Shown in pieces: positions 27,218-36,237 of a DNA stretch of 64,000 nt (position 1 is the stretch's first letter; the number at the start of each line of letters is the position of its first letter). Below the pieces are notes generated by a model. It made no database searches. It was not told the DNA's origin and saw only the letters and a program-made list of their open reading frames with translations. The DNA lies in the NCBI RefSeq assembly GCF_900107305.1, contig NZ_FNPL01000015.1, forward strand, positions 1-64,000, in the 5' to 3' direction. This DNA comes from Thermoactinomyces sp. DSM 45892. GTDB taxonomy: Bacteria; Bacillota; Bacilli; Thermoactinomycetales; Thermoactinomycetaceae. The translations under genes were made by a program, and so were the position numbers.

Positions 27218-28771
27218 TTATTTTTTATCTCGATATTGCGAGGGGGAGAGTCCACATGTTTTCTTAAACACCCGACTAAAGTAATTCGGATCGTGATAGC
27301 CGACTGCATAAGCAATCTCCTTAAAACTAAGACCTCCTTGGCGAATATATTCTTTTGCACGGGAAATGCGGCATTGGGTCATGTAATCCACATAACTAAT
27401 TCCAAATTCTTCTTTAAAACACTTACTCAAATAAAAGGGACTCAACTGAACGAACTTCGCTAATTGCTCTAGAGAAAGATCTTCCATAAAATGCTCTTCT
27501 ATATATTTCTTTACTTGGTCAAAAGCATCAAACTGGGCGTTTTTTTGAAATCGTTGGTACGCAACATCTAGCTCCTCCATTTTCACTCTTGCTTCCTGCC
27601 ACAATTCCATATAGGACTGCCCACGCAAAAGAATATGAGCTGGTACTTCTTTTACACCCACTTCTTCTAACAAATGAATTAATAAAAGAAAATGACCATA
27701 TAAGCGTTGTCTTGCTTCTTCCAAAGGAGTTTGTTTCTGTTCCATTACGGATAACAAACAAAAAATTATCTCTTTTGTATCCTGCCATCTTTCATGACGT
27801 AGCGCTTCAATTAATTTTCGTTCGTACCATAATCGCTTATCATCTTCCCCATGTTCTTGAGATAGATCGTCATAAAATCGAATGCGGTATCCTTGTCCCA
27901 TCCCTAGATCCGAACAAGCCATTAATGCCTCTTGATACGAGATACGCAAGTCATCAAGTCCATCCTTCGCACTCCCAACCCCCAACCCTATATGAAGCCT
28001 AGGATCGCGACAGCCGAGTCGACGAATTTGTTCCATCATCTTACCTATCAGGCGCCGCTCTTCTCCCTTTCGATGGAAAAATAACAGGGGTAGGATGTGG
28101 CCTGAAACACTCCCCACCATCATGTCATCACGGCCACGAAGCTCTGCTTGCATTTCACACATAAAATTCTTAAGAGATCGATCCTGCTGATCCCAGTCTT
28201 CTCTCAACTGTAAACTCACCACGATAACCGAAGCGGGAGGTTGAACCGCTACCTTCATGAGAGTCGACACCTCTTCCAAATCGATCTCCTGCACTTGATC
28301 AAAGAGCAATCGTGAGACAAACTCCGATTCAAGAATGGGTAAAGCTTTTTGGATCCGATTATCAGCCTCTTCTTGCGATTCTAAGCGAGATCTCTCCTGA
28401 ACGATCTCCTCGCATAACTTCCAAATCGTCTCCACAATCACTTGTACCTTACTTGGTTTCAGCAAATAATCTTTTACTCCTAGTCGAATCGCCTGTTGGG
28501 CAAAGGAAAACGTATCATACGATGAAACAATCACTACCTTAATAGTAGGAAACCTCTCTCGAATTTGCCCAATCGCTTCTAAACCATTAATCCCCGGCAT
28601 CTGGATATCCATCAGCAACAAATCTGGTTTTAGCCCTCCTGCCTTCTCAATCGCTTCACGACCATTTCCAACAGTCGCAACTACTTCCACTTGATCTAGA
28701 TGAGTGGTCAATATTTTCTCCAATGCAACCCGCTCAATCTCTTCATCATCCGCGATCAAAATCCGAATCAT
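27218..28771 (-). CDS. YesN-type AraC-family response regulator
   Basis: This 517-residue regulator has an N-terminal receiver domain with I-A-D-D-E-E, the phosphoacceptor Asp in L-L-L-M-D-I-Q-M-P-G and Lys in L-L-K-P. A long middle region follows, then a C-terminal AraC DNA-binding domain (last 100 residues) with S-P-F-Y-L-S-K-C-F-K-E-E-F-G and G-Y-H-D-P-N-Y-F-S-R-V-F-K-K. Its start overlaps the kinase stop by 26 bases. In Clostridium, XylFII-LytS-YesN activates xylFGH, and the gene order here is the same. It should bind upstream of xylF. Confidence 0.92.
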   Translation of the reverse strand: MIRILIADDEEIERVALEKILTTHLDQVEVVATVGNGREAIEKAGGLKPDLLLMDIQMPGINGLEAIGQIRERFPTIKVVIVSSYDTFSFAQQAIRLGVKDYLLKPSKVQVIVETIWKLCEEIVQERSRLESQEEADNRIQKALPILESEFVSRLLFDQVQEIDLEEVSTLMKVAVQPPASVIVVSLQLREDWDQQDRSLKNFMCEMQAELRGRDDMMVGSVSGHILPLLFFHRKGEERRLIGKMMEQIRRLGCRDPRLHIGLGVGSAKDGLDDLRISYQEALMACSDLGMGQGYRIRFYDDLSQEHGEDDKRLWYERKLIEALRHERWQDTKEIIFCLLSVMEQKQTPLEEARQRLYGHFLLLIHLLEEVGVKEVPAHILLRGQSYMELWQEARVKMEELDVAYQRFQKNAQFDAFDQVKKYIEEHFMEDLSLEQLAKFVQLSPFYLSKCFKEEFGISYVDYMTQCRISRAKEYIRQGGLSFKEIAYAVGYHDPNYFSRVFKKTCGLSPSQYRDKK

Positions 28772-30215
28772 CCAGTTCCCCTCTCTCCCCTAGCGTGGTA
28801 GGTATGAGAATCATAATCGAAGTTCCCTTCCCTACCTCACTCTGTATTTGCAAGAGATCCTCTCTGTGATAGTACAAACTAAGCCTTCGAATCACATTGG
28901 ACAACCCTATATTTCCTGCCTGTCCCTGTGTGGCACGTGTTCCTTGCAGAATTTGTCTTACCTGATCAGGCGACATGCCAACTCCGTCATCAGTCACTTC
29001 CAATTGTACACCCTGCTCTACAGCCTGTACCCCAATCGAAATCCTTCCTCCTTCTTCCCTTGACTCAATCCCATGAATAAACGCATTTTCTACAAGAGGT
29101 TGTAGGAGAAAACTAGGCACTAGTACATGTAAACATGCGGGATCTATCTTCTCTTCGCCTTTTAATCGATCCGTAAATCGTGCTTGTAGGATCGTCATAT
29201 AGTTACGGATCATCTCAATTTCTTCTGCTAATGTTACTTCTACATCTGCTTTTGCTAATTGATAACGCATCAATTCGGCCACAGTCGTAATGAGATCGCT
29301 TGTCTCAACTGACCCTTCTAAGTATGCTTTTTTAGCCAATGTATTTAACGTATTAAATAGAAAATGGGGCTTCATCTGATTTTGTAGATTCCGCCATTCC
29401 ATCTCTTTTAGTAAGTATTGATACTCCTTGACCTCCTGCTCTAACTTCCCTTTCGCCTTTAATTCCTCAAACGACTTTTTCACACTTACTCGCATCTGAT
29501 CGAAGGTTTGCGCGAGAAAGGCTGTTTCATCATTGGACTCCACTTTAATTGGCTGATCATAAACACCAGCAGAAATGAACTTAGCACCCTTGGTTAACAA
29601 GGCGATGGAACGGGTGATCCCGCGTGAAATCCAATAGGCACAGCCAAGCAATATGGCCATGATGATCAGAAAACCTTCCCAGCCTACTATCTGCAACTCC
29701 TTTGATGATTGGATCATTTGCGCATACAATCGCTCATGAATCGTCAGCTCATGTTCTAATAAAGAAAGAGTTGTCTCCGTAATAAATGCCCGCTCTTGCT
29801 CTGCCTTTCGATAAAACTGGGTAGCATCATCCGAGCGTTCTTGTTGATACGCTTGGATGGCCAAATCAGTACTTTCTATAAAACTATCAATCAGATGAGT
29901 ATAATCACTCACACCTGCTGTATTCTCATCATTTTGCAGTAGTTTGATTTTACTTTGAGCTTGACGTAGTAGGTTTCGAGTAGATATATAATGCTCCTTC
30001 GACTGCTCCGATGCCTCATGTAGAAGATCATTCGTTCGAATGAGCAACTGCTCAGATTGAACAGAAACTTGTTGAAAAATCAAATAACGTTCTAACACCT
30101 GATTATATTGTTGTAAAAATAGCTGATGAAAGTACTGAAACATCAACCAAAACAAACCGAAGACAAGTAACAAACAGCTAGCTGATAATAAAATTTTCCC
30201 TTTAATGCTCTTCAT
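28746..30215 (-). CDS. LytS/YesM-type sensor histidine kinase
   Basis: This 489-residue membrane kinase has two helices (near residues 8-30 and 180-200) flanking an extracellular helical domain, then a HAMP domain (G-V-Y-D-Q-P-I-K-V-E-S-N-D-E). The His_kinase domain has the phospho-His in Q-M-K-P-H-F-L-F-N-T-L-N, and the ATPase domain has P-L-V-E-N-A-F-I-H-G and D-D-G-V-G-M. I chose ATG 30215, which follows GGGAG. It overlaps the gene before it and the gene after it, so the three are translationally coupled. It should receive the sugar signal from the upstream binding protein. Confidence 0.92.
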   Translation of the reverse strand: MKSIKGKILLSASCLLLVFGLFWLMFQYFHQLFLQQYNQVLERYLIFQQVSVQSEQLLIRTNDLLHEASEQSKEHYISTRNLLRQAQSKIKLLQNDENTAGVSDYTHLIDSFIESTDLAIQAYQQERSDDATQFYRKAEQERAFITETTLSLLEHELTIHERLYAQMIQSSKELQIVGWEGFLIIMAILLGCAYWISRGITRSIALLTKGAKFISAGVYDQPIKVESNDETAFLAQTFDQMRVSVKKSFEELKAKGKLEQEVKEYQYLLKEMEWRNLQNQMKPHFLFNTLNTLAKKAYLEGSVETSDLITTVAELMRYQLAKADVEVTLAEEIEMIRNYMTILQARFTDRLKGEEKIDPACLHVLVPSFLLQPLVENAFIHGIESREEGGRISIGVQAVEQGVQLEVTDDGVGMSPDQVRQILQGTRATQGQAGNIGLSNVIRRLSLYYHREDLLQIQSEVGKGTSIMILIPTTLGERGELDDSDFDRG

Positions 30216-31209
30216 TACGGAATCGGCTCCCTGTGGATGTCTGCAAAGTCGAATCTGTATAAACATGGCTTGGTAATGGTAGCCGCTCTCCCCGAATCCA
30301 GGAAAGAAGATACTTTATGCTTTCTTCGCCCATCTTCCTGGGATTATCCACTACCACTGCCTGTACTTGCCCTTTTGCAAATAAATCAGTTAATGACGCA
30401 ACATCTTGAAACGTATATATCTGAATCTTACCCAATCCCACACGCTGCTCGATCACACGGATGACCGCCTCTAACTCCTCCCCCTTTGACACAATGATCG
30501 CATCGAGATTGGATGTTCGATTTAATAATTCATGGGTCTGGCTCATCGTTTGCATCATCCCATTTCTCTCAGAAGAATCATAAATTTGCTTCACAACTTG
30601 CATACTCTTCTGGCTTGCTAAACCTTGCTCCGCACCTTTTATCCGTAACATCGCTACCATTTGATCTGTTGATTGGCCAATAATTCCAACAGTTGGATTC
30701 GATTTTTTTCCTAAATCAACCCGCACTTTTTCACCCAGAATCCTCCCCGCCGCTATATGATCCGACCCCACATACATCTTACGGAGTGAACTCGGTATAT
30801 CTGTACCAATTAAAATAACTGGAATTCCACTTTCGGTTGCTTGATTAACCGCCTGTATAAAAGTAGGATCATCTATACCCACTACAATAATGCCATCTAC
30901 TTTAGCTGAAGTAACCTTCTGTATAACTCGTGCCATCTCCAATGCATTTCCTCTATATCCTCCATGCAATTCCACCGTTATTCCTTGCTTTTTTGCTACC
31001 TCTTGGACCCCTAACTCCACCTCTTTAAAGTACAAATCACGAATTGCCGGAGAGATTAAGGCGATTCTGGGTGTTTCTTTTACAGATAAAGCCGGTTTAT
31101 GGATCTGTTGCAGAGTTCGGTATGTATGAGTGAGCTGGTAGACCGGTAGATAAAGTAATAACAAACAAGCTAGACTGATCGCACCTATTAACATTTTTCC
31201 TTTTCTCAT
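30202..31209 (-). CDS. XylFII-like membrane-anchored sugar-binding sensor
   Basis: This 335-residue periplasmic-binding-protein-like (peripla_BP_4) protein is held to the membrane by one N-terminal helix (residues 5-24) rather than a lipobox. Motifs include P-R-I-A-L-I-S-P-A-I-R-D, V-D-G-I-I-V-V-G-I-D and Y-V-G-S-D-H-I-A-A-G-R-I-L-G-E-K. I chose ATG 31209, just after GGAGG. It is the first gene of the sensor operon and overlaps the kinase gene by 14 bases. The layout equals the Clostridium XylFII-LytS-YesN system, in which XylFII binds xylose and activates LytS. The ligand is inferred from context. Confidence 0.88.
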   Translation of the reverse strand: MRKGKMLIGAISLACLLLLYLPVYQLTHTYRTLQQIHKPALSVKETPRIALISPAIRDLYFKEVELGVQEVAKKQGITVELHGGYRGNALEMARVIQKVTSAKVDGIIVVGIDDPTFIQAVNQATESGIPVILIGTDIPSSLRKMYVGSDHIAAGRILGEKVRVDLGKKSNPTVGIIGQSTDQMVAMLRIKGAEQGLASQKSMQVVKQIYDSSERNGMMQTMSQTHELLNRTSNLDAIIVSKGEELEAVIRVIEQRVGLGKIQIYTFQDVASLTDLFAKGQVQAVVVDNPRKMGEESIKYLLSWIRGERLPLPSHVYTDSTLQTSTGSRFRNEEH

Positions 31210-31308
31210 AGTTCCTCCGCTCAATAAAATCATCAACTACAGAATACATGATTTCTCTACAAATTAATTATTTTTTATTTTTTATGGTTCTAAAACATCA
31301 TTTAGCAA

Positions 31309-31340
31309 AATATACAGTATATTGTGTTTCTAAAAACACA
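31309..31340. promoter_or_regulatory. Two adjacent palindromes in divergent promoter region
   Basis: AATATACAGTATATT (31309-31323) and TGTGTTTCTAAAAACACA (31323-31340) lie side by side 32 bases before the secreted protein gene. They look like operator half-sites for a dimeric regulator; none is identified. Confidence 0.35.
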
Positions 31341-31371
31341 AATGAAAACGGAATAGGGAGATGATCGTTTT

Positions 31372-31902
31372 ATGAAAAAGACATGGTTATATAGTATGAT
31401 CGGGGCCTTACTATTTACGATTACATTTGGACTACCCACAGCTGATGCCTCCGCAAGCAAACAGGATCGACTCGCTGTAAATCTAGAGGCAAGCACAAGT
31501 GTTGGTCAATATCAAATTGTGGATACGGATGGAAAAATTTATACGTATACCGATAGACAAAGCTATGAAGCAGCAGAACAACATTTTAAAGCAAAATGGG
31601 CCATCGCAGCTAAAAAAGTAGTAGGTACACTCGCTTCCGACTATGCTACTGAATCATACGAGCATCGTGGATTTGGTGGATGGAGCTACACAACGCCCGT
31701 TGGCTACTCTACCAACTTCAATAACAGCAAGTACAATGATGAGATTTCTTCCATTAAAACGGCACGTAGAAGCTCTGGAACGAAGGTTTGCTACCATAAA
31801 AATGGCGGTGAGCCTTGTAAAACATTTGGTCCAGGACTAGACATCTCCTATGTAGGTAATGGTTGGAATGATCAAATCTCGTATGTAAATGTATACCGTT
31901 AA
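31372..31902 (+). CDS. Secreted crystallin-fold (gamma-crystallin/I36-like) protein
   Basis: This 176-residue protein has a Sec signal peptide (cleavage near A-D-A-S-A, residues 24-28). The C-terminal 80 residues resemble small beta/gamma-crystallin-type secreted proteins, the group that includes peptidase inhibitor family I36: G-Y-S-T-N-F, N-D-E-I-S-S-I-K, two cysteines in K-V-C-Y-H-K-N-G-G-E-P-C, then W-N-D-Q-I-S-Y-V-N-V-Y. The paired N-D-x-I-S segments are the repeat signature. Roles in the family include protease or toxin inhibition and calcium binding; none can be assigned here. SD AGGGAGA. It is monocistronic. Confidence 0.7.
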   Translation: MKKTWLYSMIGALLFTITFGLPTADASASKQDRLAVNLEASTSVGQYQIVDTDGKIYTYTDRQSYEAAEQHFKAKWAIAAKKVVGTLASDYATESYEHRGFGGWSYTTPVGYSTNFNNSKYNDEISSIKTARRSSGTKVCYHKNGGEPCKTFGPGLDISYVGNGWNDQISYVNVYR

Positions 31903-31912
31903 GTCATAAAAA

Positions 31913-31950
31913 AGCAGAGCCTATCAGTCCGGTAGGCTCTGCTCTCCTTT
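31913..31950. terminator. Bidirectional terminator before uvrC 3' end
   Basis: AGCAGAGCCTA and TAGGCTCTGCT with a 9-base loop. The uvrC stop codon (31924-31926) lies in it, and T-rich sequence follows on both strands. Confidence 0.8.
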
Positions 31951-33717
31951 TTCCCCTAGTACCTGCATAATCGTTTTCGCTAGTTGGTCCCCGAGCCCAG
32001 CTTTGCGAAAATCCTCTAAACTCGCACGCCTCATCTCATCGATTGATCCAAAGTGACGATAAAGTTGCTGTTTCCGCTTCTCACCTACTCCCGGAATCTC
32101 ATCGAGAACGGATTGAATCATCGATTTCCCCCGGGTTTGGCGATGGAAGGTGATTGCAAAGCGATGAACTTCTTCTTGAATTCGTTGGATCAGATAAAAT
32201 TCTTGCGTTCCCCTGCGTAAATGAACGGCATAAACAGGATCACCGTACAACAATCCGGCTGTTTGATGCTTTTTATCTTTCACCATCCCAGCAATTGGGA
32301 CATATAATCCCAATTCGTTCTCCAACACATCAGCGGCCGCGGACATTTGTCCTTTTCCGCCATCCACTAATATCAAGTCAGGCAATGGTAGATTGTCTTT
32401 TAACACTCTCGTATACCGTCTACGAATGACTTCACGCATCGTTCCATAATCATCGGGACCTTCGACTGTACGGATTTTATACTTGCGATACTCTCTCTTA
32501 TCCGCTTTCCCATCGATAAATACGACCATCGCTGAGACTGGATCGGCCCCTTGAATATTTGAATTATCAAATGCTTCGATCCGCCTTGGCAATCCAATAT
32601 TTAACACTTCTCCCAAGTTACGAATCGATTCATCCGTCTTAGCCTGATTTCTCTCTAGTAATTGAAAACGTTCTGATAAGGCAATCTTGGCGTTTTCTGT
32701 AGCCATCTCCACCAGATTCTTCTTAACTCCTCGCTGAGGAATACGAACCTTTACACTCGGAACCAATTGAGCCACTAACTCCGCATCAACTCCAACTGGT
32801 AAATGGATTTCCTTTGGCAACACAGGCGATTCATGATAAAACTGCCCTACAAAAGTAAGAAAATCTTCCCCCGCTTCCCCATAGTATGGAAAAATCGACA
32901 CTTCTCGCTCGATTAATTTCCCACGACGCACAAAAAAGACCTGTACACACATGGAACCTTTGTCTACATAATAGCCAAATACATCTCGATCCACATGATC
33001 TTGGATCATCACATTTTGCCGTTCCATCGTCGCTTGAATATCTTGTATCAAATCTCGTAGTTCCTTAGCACGCTCAAACTCCATCGCCTCTGCTGCCTCT
33101 TCCATCTTCAGGCGGAGCTCCTTTTGTAGCTCTGGATAACCACCACTTAGAAAACGCGTGATCTTTTTCGTAATCTCTTCATAGCTCTCAAGTTCCACCT
33201 CATATTCACAAGGAGCTAGACACTGATCCAGATGATAATAAAGACATACCCGTTTCGGTAGGCTGTGGCATTTTCGCAGTGGAAATAAACGATCCAGTAG
33301 TTTCTTCGTCTGTTGGGCAGCACCGGCATGAGGATATGGCCCAAAATATTTAGCACCATCCTTGCGTACTTTCCGGGTCACTTCCAAACGTGGATGTTTC
33401 TCTTTCGTTAATCGAATATAGGGATAAGACTTATCATCCTTTAACATCACATTGTATCTAGGACGATGTTTCTTAATCAGATTTAATTCTAAAATCAACG
33501 CTTCTAATGGGCTGTTCACAACGATATACTCAAAATCAACGATATCCATGACCAGACGTTGTGTTTTTGCATCATGGGAACCTGTAAAATAGGAGCGCAC
33601 TCGACTCCTAAGGCTCTTCGCCTTCCCTACATAGATGATCTCTTGATCTGCATTTTTCATCAAATAACATCCAGGTTGATCAGGTAGTAAGGTCAGCTTA
33701 TCTTTTAATAACGACAC
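31924..33717 (-). CDS. uvrC: Excinuclease ABC subunit C
   Basis: This 597-residue nuclease makes both incisions in nucleotide excision repair with UvrAB. The N-terminal GIY-YIG domain has G-C-Y-L-M-K-N and [14 protein letters not shown]. Cysteines C-H-S-L-P-K-R-V-C and C-L-A-P-C lie near residue 155, a UVR motif ([13 protein letters not shown]) follows, then the RNaseH-like domain ([20 protein letters not shown]) and C-terminal helix-hairpin-helix motifs (I-P-G-V-G-E-K-R-K). The start is GTG behind a G-rich SD. Confidence 0.96.
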   Translation of the reverse strand: MSLLKDKLTLLPDQPGCYLMKNADQEIIYVGKAKSLRSRVRSYFTGSHDAKTQRLVMDIVDFEYIVVNSPLEALILELNLIKKHRPRYNVMLKDDKSYPYIRLTKEKHPRLEVTRKVRKDGAKYFGPYPHAGAAQQTKKLLDRLFPLRKCHSLPKRVCLYYHLDQCLAPCEYEVELESYEEITKKITRFLSGGYPELQKELRLKMEEAAEAMEFERAKELRDLIQDIQATMERQNVMIQDHVDRDVFGYYVDKGSMCVQVFFVRRGKLIEREVSIFPYYGEAGEDFLTFVGQFYHESPVLPKEIHLPVGVDAELVAQLVPSVKVRIPQRGVKKNLVEMATENAKIALSERFQLLERNQAKTDESIRNLGEVLNIGLPRRIEAFDNSNIQGADPVSAMVVFIDGKADKREYRKYKIRTVEGPDDYGTMREVIRRRYTRVLKDNLPLPDLILVDGGKGQMSAAADVLENELGLYVPIAGMVKDKKHQTAGLLYGDPVYAVHLRRGTQEFYLIQRIQEEVHRFAITFHRQTRGKSMIQSVLDEIPGVGEKRKQQLYRHFGSIDEMRRASLEDFRKAGLGDQLAKTIMQVLGEKGEQSLPD

Positions 33718-33917
33718 AAGGCGCCCCCCTCCATACTGTAACCCCGTACATCTGTTCTATAAAAGACATTTTAACACGTTTCCAAACAAAAAAATCGAAA
33801 TAAAATTGAAATAATCGTTTTGATCTCTATAAAATAAGGAAGGATAATACTTGTTACACAATGGACAAACTTCTTAGAGTTATAATACAATGCTAAATGC
33901 AATTATTTTTTACAATC

Positions 33918-33961
33918 AAAGGAGGTGCTGTCTATTAGCGGGACTACCCTAGTAGACACAT
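33918..33961 (+). promoter_or_regulatory. SD separated from start codon by a hairpin
   Basis: A full-strength SD (AAAGGAGGT, 33918-33926) lies 35 bases before ATG 33962. Between them TCTATTAG (33931-33938) and CTAGTAGA (33949-33956) can pair, with one G-U wobble. Folding the stem leaves about 10 bases between SD and ATG. The same arrangement precedes the paralogue at 39470. Confidence 0.6.
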
Positions 33962-34903
33962 ATGGATATCTTAAAAAAACATGGTTCTAAACTTATCGCT
34001 GGATCGTATCTCGGTTTTCTTACCTTCGGGGTTCTTACCCTTATCGTTTCGCTTATCCTATTTGGAATTCTAGGCACCATTTTTTATCAAGCATTTGATA
34101 TTAGCCAGTTAGATTTTTCTAATTCTAATCCTGATATGGAGACCATTTATAAGCTAGCCGATTCGATTGGCTACGCAGTCATTATCATGATCCCTCTTAT
34201 GATCCTCATTTATTTCGCATCTATGGCACTCCTCACTGCTGGAATGACGGGTGCAGTCAATGATGCTGTATATCATGATCGATCAAGTGTAAGTGGCTTT
34301 CTGACACACGGATTTAAGAAATTTTGGAAAGTGACAAAACTATTCCTTGCATATTTGATTGTGCTCTACATCCCTATTATCTTGGTCGAAATATTCATTT
34401 CTGCTATCTCAAACCATTCTCCTGCACTCGAAATTTTGTTACTAATTCCATTTTATATCGTAACCATTCCATTTCACATCTCGATGGCACATGGAACCAT
34501 TCTTTGTTTGCAAAAGGATTTACGTGTTTGGGCAGCAGTAAAGGCAGGATTTCAAACCCTTACTCGCGCATTTGGGCAAACCTTCCTCAGTGGTATATTA
34601 TTGCTAGTCCTATCGATCGCATTGATGATCGGATTTGGAATCTTATTTGTACTTGGCAGTGTCATGATAGGTACATCTTCTGAGCCAAATCCCCTCTTTA
34701 TTGTCATGATGGGTCTTGTGATCGGTGTGATAGCCCTAATTATATCCCCGCCTGTCTCCATCATCTATCAGCTCATTCTAACCAAAAGATTTAAGGAAAT
34801 CATTGAACCTCGTGTGTTTGGTTATGATTCCACAACGGAACAGCAAGGCTCAGACTCAGATGTAGATCCAAATTCAGATGTAGAACAATCAGACGAAAAA
34901 TAA
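33962..34903 (+). CDS. Six-helix membrane protein, paralogue A
   Basis: This 313-residue integral membrane protein has about six helices (near 13-45, 68-97, 120-146, 152-180, 205-233 and 243-270) and an acidic tail, Q-G-S-D-S-D-V-D-P-N-S-D-V-E-Q. It begins M-D-I-L-K-K-H-G-S-K-L and is paralogous to the proteins at 35069 and 39470: all share a K/R-H-G-x-K-L start, a G-S-V/F-x-D/E-A-V-Y/F-x-D-x-S-S loop, and R-F-K-x-x-I-x-P after the last helix. I do not recognise the family; the fold recalls DUF975- or Yip1-type proteins. The association with a YknXYZ-type exporter suggests an accessory role, by analogy with Bacillus YknW. Confidence 0.75.
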   Translation: MDILKKHGSKLIAGSYLGFLTFGVLTLIVSLILFGILGTIFYQAFDISQLDFSNSNPDMETIYKLADSIGYAVIIMIPLMILIYFASMALLTAGMTGAVNDAVYHDRSSVSGFLTHGFKKFWKVTKLFLAYLIVLYIPIILVEIFISAISNHSPALEILLLIPFYIVTIPFHISMAHGTILCLQKDLRVWAAVKAGFQTLTRAFGQTFLSGILLLVLSIALMIGFGILFVLGSVMIGTSSEPNPLFIVMMGLVIGVIALIISPPVSIIYQLILTKRFKEIIEPRVFGYDSTTEQQGSDSDVDPNSDVEQSDEK

Positions 34904-34917
34904 AGCAAACGATCATA

Positions 34918-34950
34918 AGAGAACTTCACAACAGAGAAGTTCTCTTATAT
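34918..34950 (+). terminator. Terminator after paralogue A
   Basis: AGAGAACTTC and GAAGTTCTCT form a 10-bp stem with an 8-base loop, followed by TATATTTAT. Confidence 0.7.
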
Positions 34951-35068
34951 TTATATTCGTTATAAAAATAATTTTAATAATTAAATGTGTATAATATAGA
35001 CGGACTTCTGCAATCTGTATTAAGATATTTATTGTTGTTATTCTTATCAAGGGAGTATGTATAAATAA

Positions 35069-36097
35069 ATGGATATTGTAAAACGTCACGGTTTAAAGCT
35101 TTCGGTCAGTGCACTACTGGGTTTCCTCACACTAGTGCCTATTATCATTATTGGATTTTTATTGTTAGCATTAGTAGCCCCACCAGACGAGGTCCTCAAT
35201 AGTGAAGGGATTGCCAGTTTTATAGAAGATAATTCCTTTAGTTTGACCCTTGGTTTCATCTTTATGATAATCATTTACTCTGTTATTGCCAGCTATCTCG
35301 CAGGAGGACTCATTGGATCTGTTAACGATGTGGTGTTTCGAAACCAATCTTCAACAGTAAGCTTTGTTCAACATGGCTTTAAGAATCTTTGGATGACATT
35401 GAAAATGATACTCCTCCTTTTCCTACTATTTGTAGTAGCAATTATTATGATTGGTATTTTAATGAGATTCATTTCCGAATTCAATTATGCCTTAGCAACA
35501 CTCTTGCTTCTTCTACTCTGTATTTTCCTCATTCCTCTTTCTCCAGCTATCAATCATATCTTGATTATATATTATGAGCAAAAGATAGGAGCCTTCCGTT
35601 CCATCAAAGCTGGACTAGAAACTTTCAGAAAGGCATACAGACAAAATTACCTAAGTGCTATTATAGCCTCTTTCTCAGCATTATCTGTCTATTTGATGGC
35701 TATTACGGCAATGGTTGTTTTAGCATCAGTGGTCTTTCTACTCAATCTGGCAATAACAAACCCAGATACGATCGCATTGGATGAATGGAGAGAAGAAAAT
35801 GAGCTCCTTCAATTTATGATTTTCTTCCTATACTTGTTAATCATTCCTATCATTCAGATTGTGAGTCAATTAATTATTACAATTCGATTTAAAAATAAGA
35901 TAGCACCCATCGTGTTCCCTAATGGTTTACCAAAACAAGAACCCTTTACTCAGCAACATCTCTATCCGCAACAACCATTTCATAATCAACACCCTTACCC
36001 ACAACAACAATCGAATCAGACACAAGCGAATAATCACCCTTACCCACAACAACAACAACAACCGAATCAACCAGATAATCCCTTTAATTGGGGATAA
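35069..36097 (+). CDS. Six-helix membrane protein, paralogue B
   Basis: This 342-residue paralogue of the previous gene starts M-D-I-V-K-R-H-G-L-K-L-S and has six predicted helices. Its hydrophilic tail of about 45 residues consists of Gln, Asn, Pro and His with a repeated H-P-Y-P-Q-Q-Q unit, ending P-F-N-W-G. The tail DNA is CAA-rich and repetitive (35,930-36,090) and probably varies in length between strains. The SD AAGGGAG is 13 bases from ATG 35069; a minimal ORF, ATG TAT AAA TAA, fills the gap and abuts the start codon. The exporter genes follow 140 bases downstream. Function is unknown. Confidence 0.75.
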   Translation: MDIVKRHGLKLSVSALLGFLTLVPIIIIGFLLLALVAPPDEVLNSEGIASFIEDNSFSLTLGFIFMIIIYSVIASYLAGGLIGSVNDVVFRNQSSTVSFVQHGFKNLWMTLKMILLLFLLFVVAIIMIGILMRFISEFNYALATLLLLLLCIFLIPLSPAINHILIIYYEQKIGAFRSIKAGLETFRKAYRQNYLSAIIASFSALSVYLMAITAMVVLASVVFLLNLAITNPDTIALDEWREENELLQFMIFFLYLLIIPIIQIVSQLIITIRFKNKIAPIVFPNGLPKQEPFTQQHLYPQQPFHNQHPYPQQQSNQTQANNHPYPQQQQQPNQPDNPFNWG

Positions 36098-36237
36098 TAC
36101 CAACCAAAGTTTGACAGAGGCTCTATTTTATATAGATAAGCATATTTTTTTTGCATTAGAGGAAAATTAGGATGATAATCAATAGCTTAATTGGGTAAAG
36201 AGTGGTAACTGTACATATTTCATCATAGGAGGTCATC

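Noticed and set aside
33921-33990. GTG/CTG leader ORF overlapping the start of paralogue A (and the similar one at 39430)
   Set aside because: The GTG lies inside the SD itself, and the encoded peptides of the two copies diverge quickly, whereas the hairpin is conserved.
35930-36095. CAA-rich repeats as a CRISPR or minisatellite array
   Set aside because: There are only two imperfect units, inside an open frame coding the protein tail.
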